Positions 35,612 through 45,124 of a stretch of DNA of 64,000 nt are shown here, in pieces. Each line of letters begins with the position of its first letter. Positions within the stretch are counted from its first letter, which is position 1. Under the pieces are notes generated by a model. The model was not told the DNA's origin. It did no database searches and saw only the letters and a program-made list of their open reading frames with translations. Source of the DNA: Paenibacillus xylanexedens (GTDB lineage Bacteria > Bacillota > Bacilli > Paenibacillales > Paenibacillaceae). The position numbers and the translations under genes are program-made. The stretch lies in assembly GCF_001908275.1 (NCBI RefSeq), contig NZ_CP018620.1, positions 1,922,001 to 1,986,000 of the forward strand, written 5' to 3'.

Positions 35612-36898
35612 ATGAGAAAATGGCAAGGGGCAACATTGTCCGTCATGATGGCTTTTACACTGGCTGCGTGCGGGGCTGGAGGCGGAAGTCCATCTCCAAC
35701 TACGGCAGGTGAGAATCCGGAGGAAGTTGTAGAGCTGACAGCCGAGAACCTTCAACCGGAAGAAGGGGCAACTCTGGTGATCTGGGAGGATAAAAATCAA
35801 AGCAGCTTTATTGAGCAAAGGGTCAAAAAATTCGAAGAGAAGTATGGGATAACGGTCAAAATGGAGGAATTACCTCCAACCGATCAGGTAACCAAGCTGA
35901 CGACGGATGGCCCAGCGGGTCTGGCGGCAGATGTGGTTGTTTTCCCACATGATAAGATTGGTAGCGCTTCAGAAGCGGGACTTATTCTGCCCAATGACAT
36001 ATTCGAAGCAGAGACCGTAGAGAATACCAGCGACAACGCGCTGAAAGCGGTGACATTCAAGGATATTTTGTACGGCTATCCGTACAGCGTGGAGACCTAT
36101 GCTCTTTTTTACAACAAAGCATTGTATCCAGAAGCTCCGAAAAACTTTGATGAGATTATCAGTTTCGCCAAGACGTTCAATAATGTGAAGTCCAATCAGT
36201 ATGCGCTGATGTGGGAATTGCAGCAATTTTACTATAACTATGCGTTCCTGGCTTCACAGGGTGGTTATATTTTTGGGGACAACGGGATGGATAGCGCCGA
36301 TCTCGGTCTGAATAACGAAGGAGCCCAGAAGGGTGGACAGTTCTTGCAGACACTGAAGTCGGAAGTGCTGCCGCTCAAGATGGGTGACGTGAACTATGAT
36401 ATCAAAAAAGGATTATTCTCCAGCGGCAAGCTGGCTATGGACATTAACGGTCCGTGGACCATTGCCGATTATCGCAATGCAGGTATTGATTTTGGCGTTG
36501 CTCCGCTTCCGGCAATCGATGGCAAACCGATGACCTCCTTCTCAGGTGTTAAAGCCTATTATGTGAATGCATTTACACAATACCCGAATGCGTCGAAGCT
36601 CTTGGCAGCGTTCCTTTCCAATGAAGAAGCTCAGATGGAGAACTTTGACCTGAACGGTACACTTCCTGCGAACAAAAACGTGGCTGCTGATCCGAAGCTG
36701 CAAGAGGACCCAATCAACAAGGCGTTCCTGGAACAGTTCAACAACTCAACACCGATGCCTTCGCTTCCTGCCATGGACAGCGTATGGGGACCAATCACGT
36801 CGGCCATTACGGATATATGGGATACCGATAAGGACGTGAAGGCATCGCTGGACAATGCTGTGAAACAGATCCAGGAAAGCCTTGCTACCGTCCAATAA
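35612..36898 (+). CDS. Maltodextrin/cyclodextrin-binding lipoprotein (ABC importer)
   Basis: A 428-residue extracellular solute-binding protein of the MalE family. The start MRKWQGATLSVMMAFT is supported by AAGGGGA; the frame is open upstream. The lipobox is LAAC, giving a lipid-anchored protein. Binding-protein segments include LVIWEDKNQSSFIEQRVKKF, YPYSVETYALFYNKALYPEA and KLAMDINGPWTIADYRN. It supplies the two permeases downstream; no ATPase is in the operon, so a shared MsmX-type ATPase elsewhere is expected. MITE-like copy 4 sits between this gene and the permeases. Confidence 0.9.
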   Translation: MRKWQGATLSVMMAFTLAACGAGGGSPSPTTAGENPEEVVELTAENLQPEEGATLVIWEDKNQSSFIEQRVKKFEEKYGITVKMEELPPTDQVTKLTTDGPAGLAADVVVFPHDKIGSASEAGLILPNDIFEAETVENTSDNALKAVTFKDILYGYPYSVETYALFYNKALYPEAPKNFDEIISFAKTFNNVKSNQYALMWELQQFYYNYAFLASQGGYIFGDNGMDSADLGLNNEGAQKGGQFLQTLKSEVLPLKMGDVNYDIKKGLFSSGKLAMDINGPWTIADYRNAGIDFGVAPLPAIDGKPMTSFSGVKAYYVNAFTQYPNASKLLAAFLSNEEAQMENFDLNGTLPANKNVAADPKLQEDPINKAFLEQFNNSTPMPSLPAMDSVWGPITSAITDIWDTDKDVKASLDNAVKQIQESLATVQ

Positions 36899-36934
36899 GG
36901 ACGAACGACGAATGCGAAGATATGCATAAGAGCT

Positions 36935-37114
36935 GCATAATTGAACTTCATATTTACACCAAAACGGAGAGGACAGAAGGAAGCTGAAGAAGTAAAACTA
37001 AAAGCTTTCTGAAAGAAAGCTACTTCGGAAGCATAGGCTTGCCTTTATCACCTATCGGAAGCTTGTTCTGTCATCAGAGTGGTCAGTGTAAGTACACTTT
37101 TGTTCAATGTATAC
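36935..37114 (+). repeat. Fold-back MITE-like element, copy 4 (inside the ABC importer operon)
   Basis: It starts GCATAATTGAAC (degenerate end), then ATTTACACC, AACGGAGAGGACAGAAGG, the extra block AAAAGCTTTCTGAAAGAAAG, GGAAGCATAGG, CTTTATCACC, TTCTGTCATCAGAGTGGTCA and the end TTGTTCAATGTATA. It lacks the AATCTGGGG part. It separates the binding-protein gene from the permease genes and ends 31 bases before the permease start. Confidence 0.75.
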
Positions 37115-37145
37115 AGGTTAGCACTAGGCGGGGAGGAGAGAGCGA

Positions 37146-38501
37146 ATGCAACAGCAGCATGTCCCGGTGCCCGTTGGACCGAACAGGGAAAGACAACATC
37201 GGATGACAGCGACCATATGTTCCATCATACTGCAAGGTCTTGGACAGCTGTACAATCGACAATGGATTAAGGGGATTTGTCTACTGTTACTGGAGGGAGC
37301 AGGGCTTGCGTACCTGCTTCCTCGCCTGTCGCAGGCCGTATGGGGCATATGGACACTGGGGGAAAATACACAGCGTTTTGTCAAAGTGAATGGGTCCACC
37401 GTACTTCAAAGGGGAGACCATTCCATCTTTTTGCTGCTTGATGGCATTATCATACTGCTGGTGTTTTTTGTGTTTATTCTGATCTACATCCTGAATATCC
37501 GGGATGCGTACGTCACGGGACTTGCGAGGGAAGAAGGCAAGCAGACCCTGGGTGCAGCGGCTTCGCTTCGGAACATGATGGACAAAAACTTTCCGTATCT
37601 GTTCCTGTCCATCCCGGCGCTGGGCATTCTTTTCTTCACCGTTATGCCCATCCTGTTTACGATCACGATCGCGTTTACCAACTATTCGGCCCCGGATCAT
37701 ATTCCGCCAGCCAAACTCGTGGACTGGGTGGGCTTCAAGACGTTCAGTGATCTGATTCAGCTCAAATCCTGGAGCCAGACATTTTACGGCGTGCTTACTT
37801 GGACGATCATCTGGGCCATCCTGGCTACAGTCACCACCTATTTTGGCGGTGTGCTTGTAGCGCTGTTGATTGAACAGAGGGGCATACGCTTCAAAAAGCT
37901 GTGGCGGACCATTTTTATTCTGCCTTATGCGATCCCGCAGATCATATCCTTGCTGCTCATGCGTAATCTGTTCAATGGTCAGTTTGGTCCGATCAATACG
38001 TACATGAGAGCATTTGGGCTGGAGGGATTACCTTGGCTGACAGATCCGTTCTGGGCTAAAGTCACCGTCATTGTTGTCAACATGTGGATTGGTATTCCGG
38101 TCAGTATGGTGCTGATTCTGGGTGTATTGACAGCCATCCCTCGTGATCTCTACGAGGCTGCCGAAGTGGACGGAGCATCTGCGTTTCAGAAGTTCAGGAT
38201 CATTACGATGCCGTTCATTCTTTTTGCCACAACTCCGGTACTCATCATGCAGTTCGCCGGAAATTTCAACAACTTCAATGTCATCTTCCTGCTGACCAAC
38301 GGGAATCCATTGCGTGGAGACTACCAGTATGCAGGGGCGACGGACCTGTTGGTGACCTGGCTCTACAAGCTCACGCTCGACAATAACAAATTCAACATGG
38401 CTTCAGCGGTAGGTATTATCATCTTCCTCATTATCGCTTCATTCTCTATCTGGAACTTCCGCCGCTCCAAATCATTCAAGGAGGAGGACATGATTCAATG
38501 A
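37146..38501 (+). CDS. Maltodextrin ABC transporter permease, MalF type
   Basis: A 451-residue integral membrane permease. The N-terminal extension with hydrophobic segments (about residues 20-140) is as in Bacillus/Paenibacillus MalF proteins. The binding-protein-dependent transport domain follows, with the EAA loop EAAEVDGASAFQKFRIITMP near residue 340. GGGGAGGAG precedes the ATG. Its stop overlaps the next start (ATGA). It forms a heterodimer with the following MalG-type permease. Confidence 0.9.
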   Translation: MQQQHVPVPVGPNRERQHRMTATICSIILQGLGQLYNRQWIKGICLLLLEGAGLAYLLPRLSQAVWGIWTLGENTQRFVKVNGSTVLQRGDHSIFLLLDGIIILLVFFVFILIYILNIRDAYVTGLAREEGKQTLGAAASLRNMMDKNFPYLFLSIPALGILFFTVMPILFTITIAFTNYSAPDHIPPAKLVDWVGFKTFSDLIQLKSWSQTFYGVLTWTIIWAILATVTTYFGGVLVALLIEQRGIRFKKLWRTIFILPYAIPQIISLLLMRNLFNGQFGPINTYMRAFGLEGLPWLTDPFWAKVTVIVVNMWIGIPVSMVLILGVLTAIPRDLYEAAEVDGASAFQKFRIITMPFILFATTPVLIMQFAGNFNNFNVIFLLTNGNPLRGDYQYAGATDLLVTWLYKLTLDNNKFNMASAVGIIIFLIIASFSIWNFRRSKSFKEEDMIQ

Positions 38502-39334
38502 AGACACGTAATAATCCGCTGCGTTTGGCCCTGAGTTATGTGCTATTGCTGATCATCGCCGTTGTCTCCATCTACCCGGTGCTCTGGATCTTTCTCTCTT
38601 CCCTGAGACCCGGCGCGGCATTGTTCAGTGAACGGTTGTGGCCCGAAGCATTTACGCTGACCCATTACGGTGAGCTGTTCAATAACCCGTCCTTTATGTA
38701 CGGCAGATGGTATATGAATACGCTGAAGATTGCCTTTTTTACGATGATCTTCTCCACGTTGATGGTGACACTTGGGATGTATGCCTTGTCCCGTTTCCGC
38801 TTCCGTGGACGTAAAACGATTCTCTCCACCATGCTGATCCTTGGCATGTTCCCGAGCTTCATGAGCATGATCGCAATCTATATCATTTTACTGCAAATTA
38901 AATTGCTCGACACCCATGCTGCGCTCATCCTGGTCTATTCTTCAGGGGCGGTACTGGGCGGATTTATCGTCAAAGGTTTCTTTGATACCATCCCGCGCAG
39001 TCTGGACGAAGCGGCGCGCATGGATGGTGCGAGTCACCTGCGGGTATTCACCAGCATTATCCTGCCCTTATCCAAGCCAATGCTGACTTATGTGGCACTA
39101 ACCAGTTTCACTGGTGCGTGGATGGACTTTATCTTCGCCCGCCTGGTGCTGCGGACGAAGGAGAACTGGACACTTGCAGTAGGCATGTGGGATCTGGTCA
39201 ACAGGTATCAGGACAGTAACTTTACGATGTTTGCTGCGGGGGCGGTTTTGATCGCTATTCCAATTACCCTGCTGTTTGTTTTCCTGCAACGATTCCTTGT
39301 TCAGGGTCTGACAGCAGGAGCTTCCAAAGGGTAA
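38498..39334 (+). CDS. Maltodextrin ABC transporter permease, MalG type
   Basis: A 278-residue permease with six predicted membrane helices. The EAA loop is DEAARMDGASHLRVFTSIIL near residue 170, and the C-terminus is FLQRFLVQGLTAGASKG, typical for MalG. It is translationally coupled to the MalF-type gene by a four-base overlap. It is the last gene of the importer operon before a hairpin. Confidence 0.92.
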   Translation: MKTRNNPLRLALSYVLLLIIAVVSIYPVLWIFLSSLRPGAALFSERLWPEAFTLTHYGELFNNPSFMYGRWYMNTLKIAFFTMIFSTLMVTLGMYALSRFRFRGRKTILSTMLILGMFPSFMSMIAIYIILLQIKLLDTHAALILVYSSGAVLGGFIVKGFFDTIPRSLDEAARMDGASHLRVFTSIILPLSKPMLTYVALTSFTGAWMDFIFARLVLRTKENWTLAVGMWDLVNRYQDSNFTMFAAGAVLIAIPITLLFVFLQRFLVQGLTAGASKG

Positions 39335-39433
39335 ACGCAGACTCAGCAAGAAACATTATAGGTCCAGAGACAATATCATCAGCTAAGCTAACGACGGCAT
39401 GATTAGTCTCGATAGCGTAACACTCACTTAACT

Positions 39434-39489
39434 CAGGCACTTCCGTATTGTCATGTCTTTATCGACTGGCAATGCTGCGGAAGTGCCTG
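39434..39489 (+). terminator. Hairpin after the ABC importer operon
   Basis: A perfect 12-bp stem CAGGCACTTCCG / CGGAAGTGCCTG encloses a 32-base loop. The T-tract after it is weak (GTTCTG), so termination efficiency is uncertain. Confidence 0.6.
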
Positions 39490-39532
39490 GTTCTGTATGG
39501 GCTCGAATGATGATAAGGGAGGAACGAGATGT

Positions 39533-40819
39533 ATGGGCATGAACCCGTCCAGTGAGCCCGAGATTATCGGATACCAAGATGGACAAGCAGCATTGCATGA
39601 TACTAAAGCTCCGCCAACACTATGGCGTAATGTTACCTTTCGAAGGATTTTGTACGGCTATGGCATCTCGATTTTTGGGGATTGCTTCAATGGGATTGCG
39701 ATCAGTCTGTGGGTGTTACAGACCACAGGGAGTGCAAAGAGCATGGCAGCCGTACAGATCTGCAATATGGCTGTCAGCTTTCTGTTTGGATCGGTGGCGG
39801 GTACGGTTGCAGACCGATTGGATCGCAGGAAGCTGATGCTGACCTCGGATCTATTTCGGGGCGTAATGGCTGTACTGATTGCAGTAAGCTTGTTCGGCTG
39901 GCATGCTCCGTTTCCGGTGGTGCTGCTGTTGCTCTCACTCTCCATGTTTTCAAGTCTGTTTCAGGCCCCTGCATTCCACGCCTCTGTAGCAAGTATGGTT
40001 GGCAGAGAACATATTCAACAAGCGACCGGAACCATTCATATGGTGGATAATCTTGCCCGAATCAGTGGACTAGCCGCTGCGGGAGTGGCTGTTGCTGCTT
40101 TTGGCGGATTCGTTGCCATATTAATTACGGGGGCAACCTTCCTGATGTCGGCAGTCTGTGTGCTGATGGCGGGCCGCTTTCCAGAGGTACGGCGATCCGT
40201 TAGTCAGCAAACTACGTTTGCTCAGGAATGGCGTAGTTCGTTTGCCTACATCTATCGGAATCGTCTGATCCGTTCCATCGTCTTGCTCAATCCGGTGCTG
40301 ATTTTGTTTTTCATGTCGGCCATGATGCTGGTTCAAGTGATGGCGGTCAAGGTATGGGAGGCGAATCCGGTGCAGTTTGGATTAATTGAGACCTGTATTC
40401 CGCTGGGATACATGATTGGCTCTGCGTTGTTGATTGCTTCGGGAAAACGATTGAAGCGAAGAGGGAGATGGGTATTTATCGGACTGATTGTATTAGGGCC
40501 GATTTATATTTTTTTATCGAACGTATCCTCGCCAATCATGGCACTGCCGTTAATCGTAGGAGGTGGAGCGATGTTTGCGTGCTGTACGATGCTCACCCAG
40601 ATTATGCTGAGGACAGCCGTTCCAGACGAACTGCAAGGAAGAGTCTATGGCGTGGTTGGAACAATTACCAGTACGGCGCCCATTCTGGGATTGACGGTTG
40701 TCTCCGTATTGGCTGATCAATGGGGGGCAGCTTCTGTGCTGCAAGGCGTGGGCATATTACTGCTGGCGACAGGTATTCTGGCCGCTACAACATTGAAGTC
40801 GATCCGAACCTATCATTAG
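39533..40819 (+). CDS. MFS transporter (MFS_3/EntS-like)
   Basis: A membrane transporter of about 428 residues with about 12 helices. The N-terminal segment ILYGYGISIFGDCFNGIAIS and the loop GTVADRLDRRKLM are typical of MFS exporters of the EntS/MFS_3 type. I start at ATG 39533 with AAGGGAGG upstream; an earlier in-frame ATG at 39497 lies before that site. The substrate is unknown. Its place between sugar genes might mean sugar efflux, but that is a guess. Confidence 0.82.
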   Translation: MGMNPSSEPEIIGYQDGQAALHDTKAPPTLWRNVTFRRILYGYGISIFGDCFNGIAISLWVLQTTGSAKSMAAVQICNMAVSFLFGSVAGTVADRLDRRKLMLTSDLFRGVMAVLIAVSLFGWHAPFPVVLLLLSLSMFSSLFQAPAFHASVASMVGREHIQQATGTIHMVDNLARISGLAAAGVAVAAFGGFVAILITGATFLMSAVCVLMAGRFPEVRRSVSQQTTFAQEWRSSFAYIYRNRLIRSIVLLNPVLILFFMSAMMLVQVMAVKVWEANPVQFGLIETCIPLGYMIGSALLIASGKRLKRRGRWVFIGLIVLGPIYIFLSNVSSPIMALPLIVGGGAMFACCTMLTQIMLRTAVPDELQGRVYGVVGTITSTAPILGLTVVSVLADQWGAASVLQGVGILLLATGILAATTLKSIRTYH

Positions 40820-40842
40820 AAATGTGATATATAGATCCAATC

Positions 40843-41072
40843 TATATTAGTTGAACTATAAACATTTACACGATAACGGAGCAGTCAGATGCAATCCGGA
40901 AAAGCGAAGCGTTCGCCTAAAAGATTTCTAAAAGAAAGCTACATTGGAAACATATGCTATCTCCAGATTTTCCCTGTATAGAAGGGAATCAAAAAAACTG
41001 GGAGTAACAGCGATGGGAGATGGTTCTGACCGTGTAGCGGTCAAGTGTAGAGTCATTTGTTCAATTTATATA
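40843..41072 (+). repeat. Fold-back MITE-like element, copy 5 (long form)
   Basis: It runs from TATATTAGTTGAACTATA to TTTGTTCAATTTATATA. It has ATTTACACGATAACGGAG, AAGCGAAGCGTTCGCC, the extra block AAAAGATTTCTAAAAGAAAG, ACATATGCTATCTCC, AGATTTTCCC, AAAAAACTGGGAGTAACAGC and GGTTCTGACCGTG. At 230 bases it is the longest copy. It lies between the convergent MFS and CGTase genes. Confidence 0.82.
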
Positions 41073-41079
41073 GCATAAT

Positions 41080-41137
41080 CCACAAGCTAAACCCGGAGCA
41101 TACGCTGCGTTAGCGTAACTCCGGGTTTAGCTTGTGG
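41080..41137. terminator. Long perfect hairpin at the 3' end of the CGTase gene
   Basis: A 19-bp perfect stem (CCACAAGCTAAACCCGGAG and its complement) plus an inner TACGCT/AGCGTA pairing lies 11 bases past the CGTase stop codon. There is no T-run on the minus strand, so it may act as a 3' stabiliser as much as a terminator. Confidence 0.7.
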
Positions 41138-41147
41138 ACTGGATATT

Positions 41148-43304
41148 CTATTGCCAGTTTACATTTACTGTGGCTGTACCGCTGGTTGGTGTGGTGAACG
41201 TGTGGTTGGAACCACCTTCCCACGTAATGGTTGCCCCATTTTTCTTGAAGAATTTGAACTCCAGTTGTTTCCCGGCTGGCACGCTCACATCATAGTACCA
41301 AGTTGGATAGGCATGGATAACCTGATTGAAAGCAGGACCGATAGCTGTTGTGCCCGTACTCCAGTTGCCCAGTTCTGCCACGTTACCTGTCAGATAGATG
41401 TTCTGACCCAGTGTGGTGGACGCATTGTTGATAACGAAACGTACAGTGACCTGATCACCCGTAAGGATGGTAAAGTTGTTATATGCATTGCTGTTGACAC
41501 CATTCGCAGCTACTTTCACAGCATAATTGCCTGCGGCAACAGCTGGGATCGTCACTTTGATCTGTGTATCTTCCCAGGATGTGATCGCAGCACCGGTAAC
41601 GGCTGTTGTACCGAAGTATACGGTACCTTTGGTGGATCCAAATCCACGTCCGCTAATAGTAACGACATTACCCGGTTTACCCATCACCGGACCTACATGT
41701 CCGATCGTTGGTGTTGTCTCGCTTGTTGTATATTGCCATACTGCTGTTGCTCCGGCAGCCAGTGTGAAGGATGAGATATTACCGTTGCTGGAAGTGATGT
41801 TATTACCGTTCAGTGCGCCGCCCAGTACATCGGTGTAGTTGCCTGTTGGCAGTGAAGTGCTTAGATTCGCAATGCTTGCTGGTGTGGAGAGATTACGGTT
41901 CACTGCAACAACAGCTACACTTTTGCCAAATTTGCGTTCATAAACGTACACATCATTATTGATCCAGCGTTGCTGAGTAGAGCCATAGGCGATTGCTGGA
42001 TTGGATTTGCGCAGAGGGGCCAGCTTGCTGATCACGTTAAAAGCAGTGGTTGTTTTGGAGAAGGAAGGCATTTTGGCTCGATTATCAGGGTCTCCGTTTC
42101 CAGTCAGATACTGCTCGGTACCATAATAGATGGCAGGTACGCCGCGTGAAGTCAGCGTGAAAGCCAGCGCTTGTTCAAGACGACGGTTGTTGACGGCACT
42201 TGTTTTGAACCGATCCATATCATGGTTGTCGATGAACGTGACTTGGTCATTCACCTGATTGTAATCTGCGGCTGTGCCTGTAATCATTGAATCGAGGGCA
42301 TACATGTTGGATGTGTTATCCCGGAAGACATCACGTACGGCAGAGTTAAAGCGGAAATCGAGCAGGCTCATTCCAGATTCGTTGGCAAATTCCGTGTTAT
42401 CCGCATCAGATGCAGCAGATCCCAGGAACCATTCACCGAAAGTGAATACAGGTTTATGTGCATAGATGGAGGACATCCAGCTCTTTTGCCAGCCGAGAGG
42501 CATATGTTTCACCGCATCAACGCGAATGCCATCCACGCCCATATCAAGCCATAGCTTGATTGCGTCTTTGAAATATTGATCAATGGTACTGTTATTGTGA
42601 TTCAGGTCAGCGAGGTCATAGAGGTTTTTGTAGATACCATTCTCCAGGGAGGAAAAATCGGAGCCGCCGTTGTGATGGAAATATCCATTTGTATCATTTG
42701 TGTATCCGCCAACAAGATTACCGTTATCGTACAACTTGCCATTCTCAGCAAAGGTCGTATCGGTTTCCATGGCAGGAGACGTATGGTTCGGTGCAAAGTC
42801 AATTACGATCTTGATGCCTTTGGCATGAGCGGTTGTAATCAGATTTTGAAAATCAGCCATCGTTCCGAAATACGGATTGGTCTTCTTGAAATCACGTGCC
42901 CAGTAACCATGATACGCTGTGTTGATCACGCCGCCGTAGTTGATGGTAGCGAAGATATTTTCGACCGGTTGGGAGATCCACAATGCCGTAACGCCCAGAT
43001 CGCTAAAATAGTTATCGTTGATTTTGTTGATCAAACCCTGCCAGTCGCCTCCGCAATACAACTTCAGGTTACTACAAGTGGCATCGTAGGCAGCTCCGGT
43101 AGGATTGTTGGAAGGATTGCCGTCCAGGAAGCGGTCCGTAAAGATCTGATAGATGACGTCTGTACTAAAGTTCTGCTTGTTGGTAACCGCGGTATCTGCA
43201 TCGGCATAGATCGCTGAAGCAGGCAGATAGGGAAGTGCGCCCCCTGCAAGTAAACTGAGTGTCAGTGTTGTGCTGAGGAGTACACGTTTGGCCATTTGAA
43301 ACAT
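41148..43304 (-). CDS. cgt: Cyclodextrin glucanotransferase (CGTase), GH13
   Basis: A 718-residue secreted enzyme that converts starch to cyclodextrins. I start at [19 protein letters not shown] because AAGGGTGG lies about seven bases upstream; the frame is open 75 bases further. The signal peptide ends near [12 protein letters not shown]. Domain A/B motifs are [19 protein letters not shown] (nucleophile Asp), FTFGEWFLG (acid Glu) and [10 protein letters not shown]. The TIG/IPT domain E begins near [17 protein letters not shown], and the C-terminal starch-binding CBM20 is [20 protein letters not shown] to the end. Length and the A-B-C-D-E order match CGTases better than plain alpha-amylases. 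Confidence 0.93.
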   Translation of the reverse strand: MFQMAKRVLLSTTLTLSLLAGGALPYLPASAIYADADTAVTNKQNFSTDVIYQIFTDRFLDGNPSNNPTGAAYDATCSNLKLYCGGDWQGLINKINDNYFSDLGVTALWISQPVENIFATINYGGVINTAYHGYWARDFKKTNPYFGTMADFQNLITTAHAKGIKIVIDFAPNHTSPAMETDTTFAENGKLYDNGNLVGGYTNDTNGYFHHNGGSDFSSLENGIYKNLYDLADLNHNNSTIDQYFKDAIKLWLDMGVDGIRVDAVKHMPLGWQKSWMSSIYAHKPVFTFGEWFLGSAASDADNTEFANESGMSLLDFRFNSAVRDVFRDNTSNMYALDSMITGTAADYNQVNDQVTFIDNHDMDRFKTSAVNNRRLEQALAFTLTSRGVPAIYYGTEQYLTGNGDPDNRAKMPSFSKTTTAFNVISKLAPLRKSNPAIAYGSTQQRWINNDVYVYERKFGKSVAVVAVNRNLSTPASIANLSTSLPTGNYTDVLGGALNGNNITSSNGNISSFTLAAGATAVWQYTTSETTPTIGHVGPVMGKPGNVVTISGRGFGSTKGTVYFGTTAVTGAAITSWEDTQIKVTIPAVAAGNYAVKVAANGVNSNAYNNFTILTGDQVTVRFVINNASTTLGQNIYLTGNVAELGNWSTGTTAIGPAFNQVIHAYPTWYYDVSVPAGKQLEFKFFKKNGATITWEGGSNHTFTTPTSGTATVNVNWQ

Positions 43305-43517
43305 AGTAATCCACCCTTCTCGTGAATGTAATAGTTTAGATAAACAACCAACCTGGCTCTTGAATAATAGCGCTTTCAATACAGCGGAATGTTACGCAGT
43401 GGATTGAAGACTTCCCTCCTTTTGACACGCCAACAACCCCGGCATCTCCTTCGGGAGTTACCGGGGTTGTCCTAAACCGCTCAGGTTTAAAAGCATGGCC
43501 CTCGAGTTATGATCACA
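43305..43517 (-). ncRNA. Structured 5' leader of the CGTase transcript
   Basis: About 210 bases of leader are predicted from the promoter at 43523-43551. It holds a hairpin with a 10-bp stem (ACAACCCCGG / CCGGGGTTGT, 43433-43470) capped by a TCTCC/GGAG helix over a UUCG-type loop. A second small hairpin (TAAACC/GGTTTA, 43473-43489) adjoins it. The first hairpin is GC-rich and has no T-run, so it is not an obvious terminator. I could not match it to a known riboswitch class; it might stabilise the mRNA or regulate it. Confidence 0.5.
43365..43378. promoter_or_regulatory. Candidate cre (CcpA) site in the CGTase leader
   Basis: On the minus strand TGAAAGCGCTATTA matches the 14-bp cre consensus at 13 positions by my count. 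It lies about 60 bases upstream of the CGTase start codon, inside the transcribed leader, where CcpA would act as a roadblock. Confidence 0.65.
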
Positions 43518-43522
43518 ACGTT

Positions 43523-43551
43523 ATCGTAAGAAATATTGGATCTTATGTCAA
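43523..43551 (-). promoter_or_regulatory. CGTase promoter
   Basis: On the minus strand the -35 TTGACA (43546-43551), a 17-base spacer and the -10 TACGAT (43523-43528) form a good sigma-A promoter for the CGTase gene. Confidence 0.75.
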
Positions 43552-43677
43552 TAACTTTTTTGGGAGCATTTATTTTCTATTTTTATGTTTACAAAAGCAT
43601 GTCCGGGGATTTAAACTATTCGCAGATTCACAATATAAGGGCTATGTATCCCGGGACACTTACGTGTGTTCTGGGAC

Positions 43678-43708
43678 AACCCCGTCTCTTCTGAGGCGGG
43701 GTTATTTG
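43678..43708. terminator. Hairpin upstream of the esterase gene
   Basis: The stem AACCCCG / CGGGGTT with a 12-base loop is followed by ATTTGTATT. It stands alone in the divergent space, 44 bases before the esterase start. It could be a weak terminator or part of that gene's leader. Confidence 0.5.
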
Positions 43709-43751
43709 TATTATGCAGTCGAATTGGGAGAAGAGAGGCGGTTGATGATCG

Positions 43752-45124
43752 TTGAGTACCCATTCTGTCATCGAATGTTTGGAAGGCATTCAGGCGTCGC
43801 GGCTGGGCAATATCCGCAACATTTATGTGTACCTCCCGCCCGGTTACCATGAGCAGACAGCTCGGCATTATCCGGTTCTGTACGTTCATGCGGGGCAGCG
43901 GGCTTTTGGTCCATCCCGGCCAGGCAATGAAACATGGATCAGGCAGCGGACGGACTAATTGCCTCCGGGCAGATTGAATCACTGATTATTGTCGGTATTG
44001 CACATGTCCGTCCAGTCACGCACAACGAATTCTACCACGACATTGCTCCTGAGAGAGAGGCCGTGAGTGTGGGGTGCTCAGGCATCGACTATGAGCATTT
44101 CATCATTCATGAGCTCAAACCGCTCATTGATCATCGATATCGGACGCTGCCGGATAAGTCGAATACCGGGTTGTTAGGTTCATCTGCCGCGGCGCTTTGT
44201 ACATTGCACATGGGGATGCGAAATCCAGATGTTTTCGGAAAACTGATCATGATGTCGCCATTCTATGTGGATGTGCAGCTGGATGACACATTGGAAAGCG
44301 GACTGTTGGAAGAAAAAATGTACCGCTTGCCAGAAGAGGTACCCGACGTTCGAATGTGGATGGATATTGGAGATACAGAAGGTCTGTTTCTACCTTCTCA
44401 GGTCAGAAGGGTAGCTCATCAATTACTTGAACGCGGAGTAGGATCGGATGAGGAATTGGCATTTCTGGAACAGCAGGATGCCTGTCATCAGGAAGGTGAC
44501 TGGGGAGCACGCGTTCATCTCCCGTTACTATACATGTTCGGCCACGTGGGTAAGCCCTCTTCGCTCAAACTGCTTGGAAGGGATGTCATCGGACTACAGG
44601 GTGGAATGACCGTGTGTATCAATGCGCAAATACACTACGAGAGCGGATTGGTTCAGAGTCTGCTGCATGGCAATTATACTTCAAGTGACCCGGGTGTCAT
44701 CCAGGTTCGTTCGAGTGGAGAGCTGGTGCCTGTTGGTATTGGGAGTGCATCCATCACGCTAACTTTGGGGGAACTGTCTACTACACGCATCTACACGGTT
44801 GTTCCTGAATTGTCCACTCATGTGGAGGTCTGCATTCATGCAGAGGTAACCTCAGAGGAAGAGCCGGAGGAAACGATATATGGTGGGAAGGGCATGAAGC
44901 TTGTCCGTTTTGGTAAAGGTCGATATGAGGGTTGTTACCAAGTCCCGCGTGATAGTGGGTTCTCCTTCCGATTTACTCGCGGTTTCCGTCGTTTCGAGAC
45001 CGATGTGGATGGCAAACCTATTGCCAATCGGGTATTTCGAGCGACAGATGATATGTCTGTGCATTACCTAATCCAATCCTGGGGCAGTACGTCAGCCAAA
45101 ACGGGAACAGGAGGCCCAAAATGA
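43752..45124 (+). pseudogene. Esterase-like alpha/beta hydrolase, frameshifted near 43935
   Basis: The first 62 or so codons (TTG start 43752) encode the first strands of an EstD/enterochelin-esterase-like hydrolase (NIYVYLPPGYHEQ, HYPVLYVHAGQRAFG) up to GNETW. The expected continuation DQAADGLIASGQIESLIIVG is one base back in another frame, which then stays open to 45124. That second part holds a nucleophile-elbow-like GLLGSSAAAL and DIGDTEG, followed by a C-terminal beta-rich region of about 170 residues (Big2-like, then a starch-binding-like sandwich). The second frame's ATG at 43934 has no ribosome binding site. Loss of one copy of a 7-bp direct repeat (ACATGGA) would explain the shift. 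It overlaps the next gene by four bases. Confidence 0.7.

Noticed and set aside
42576..43217. 213-codon + strand frame opposite the CGTase gene
   Set aside because: Lies entirely within the CGTase catalytic domain on the other strand; no family resemblance.
43432..43489. Known riboswitch (c-di-GMP, SAM, TPP, purine, cobalamin classes) in the CGTase leader
   Set aside because: None of the consensus core sequences I know fits; kept only as an unclassified structured leader.
43664..43852. 62-codon frame (MCSGTTPSLLRRG...) before the esterase
   Set aside because: Runs through a hairpin and out of frame with the conserved esterase strands; no ribosome binding site.
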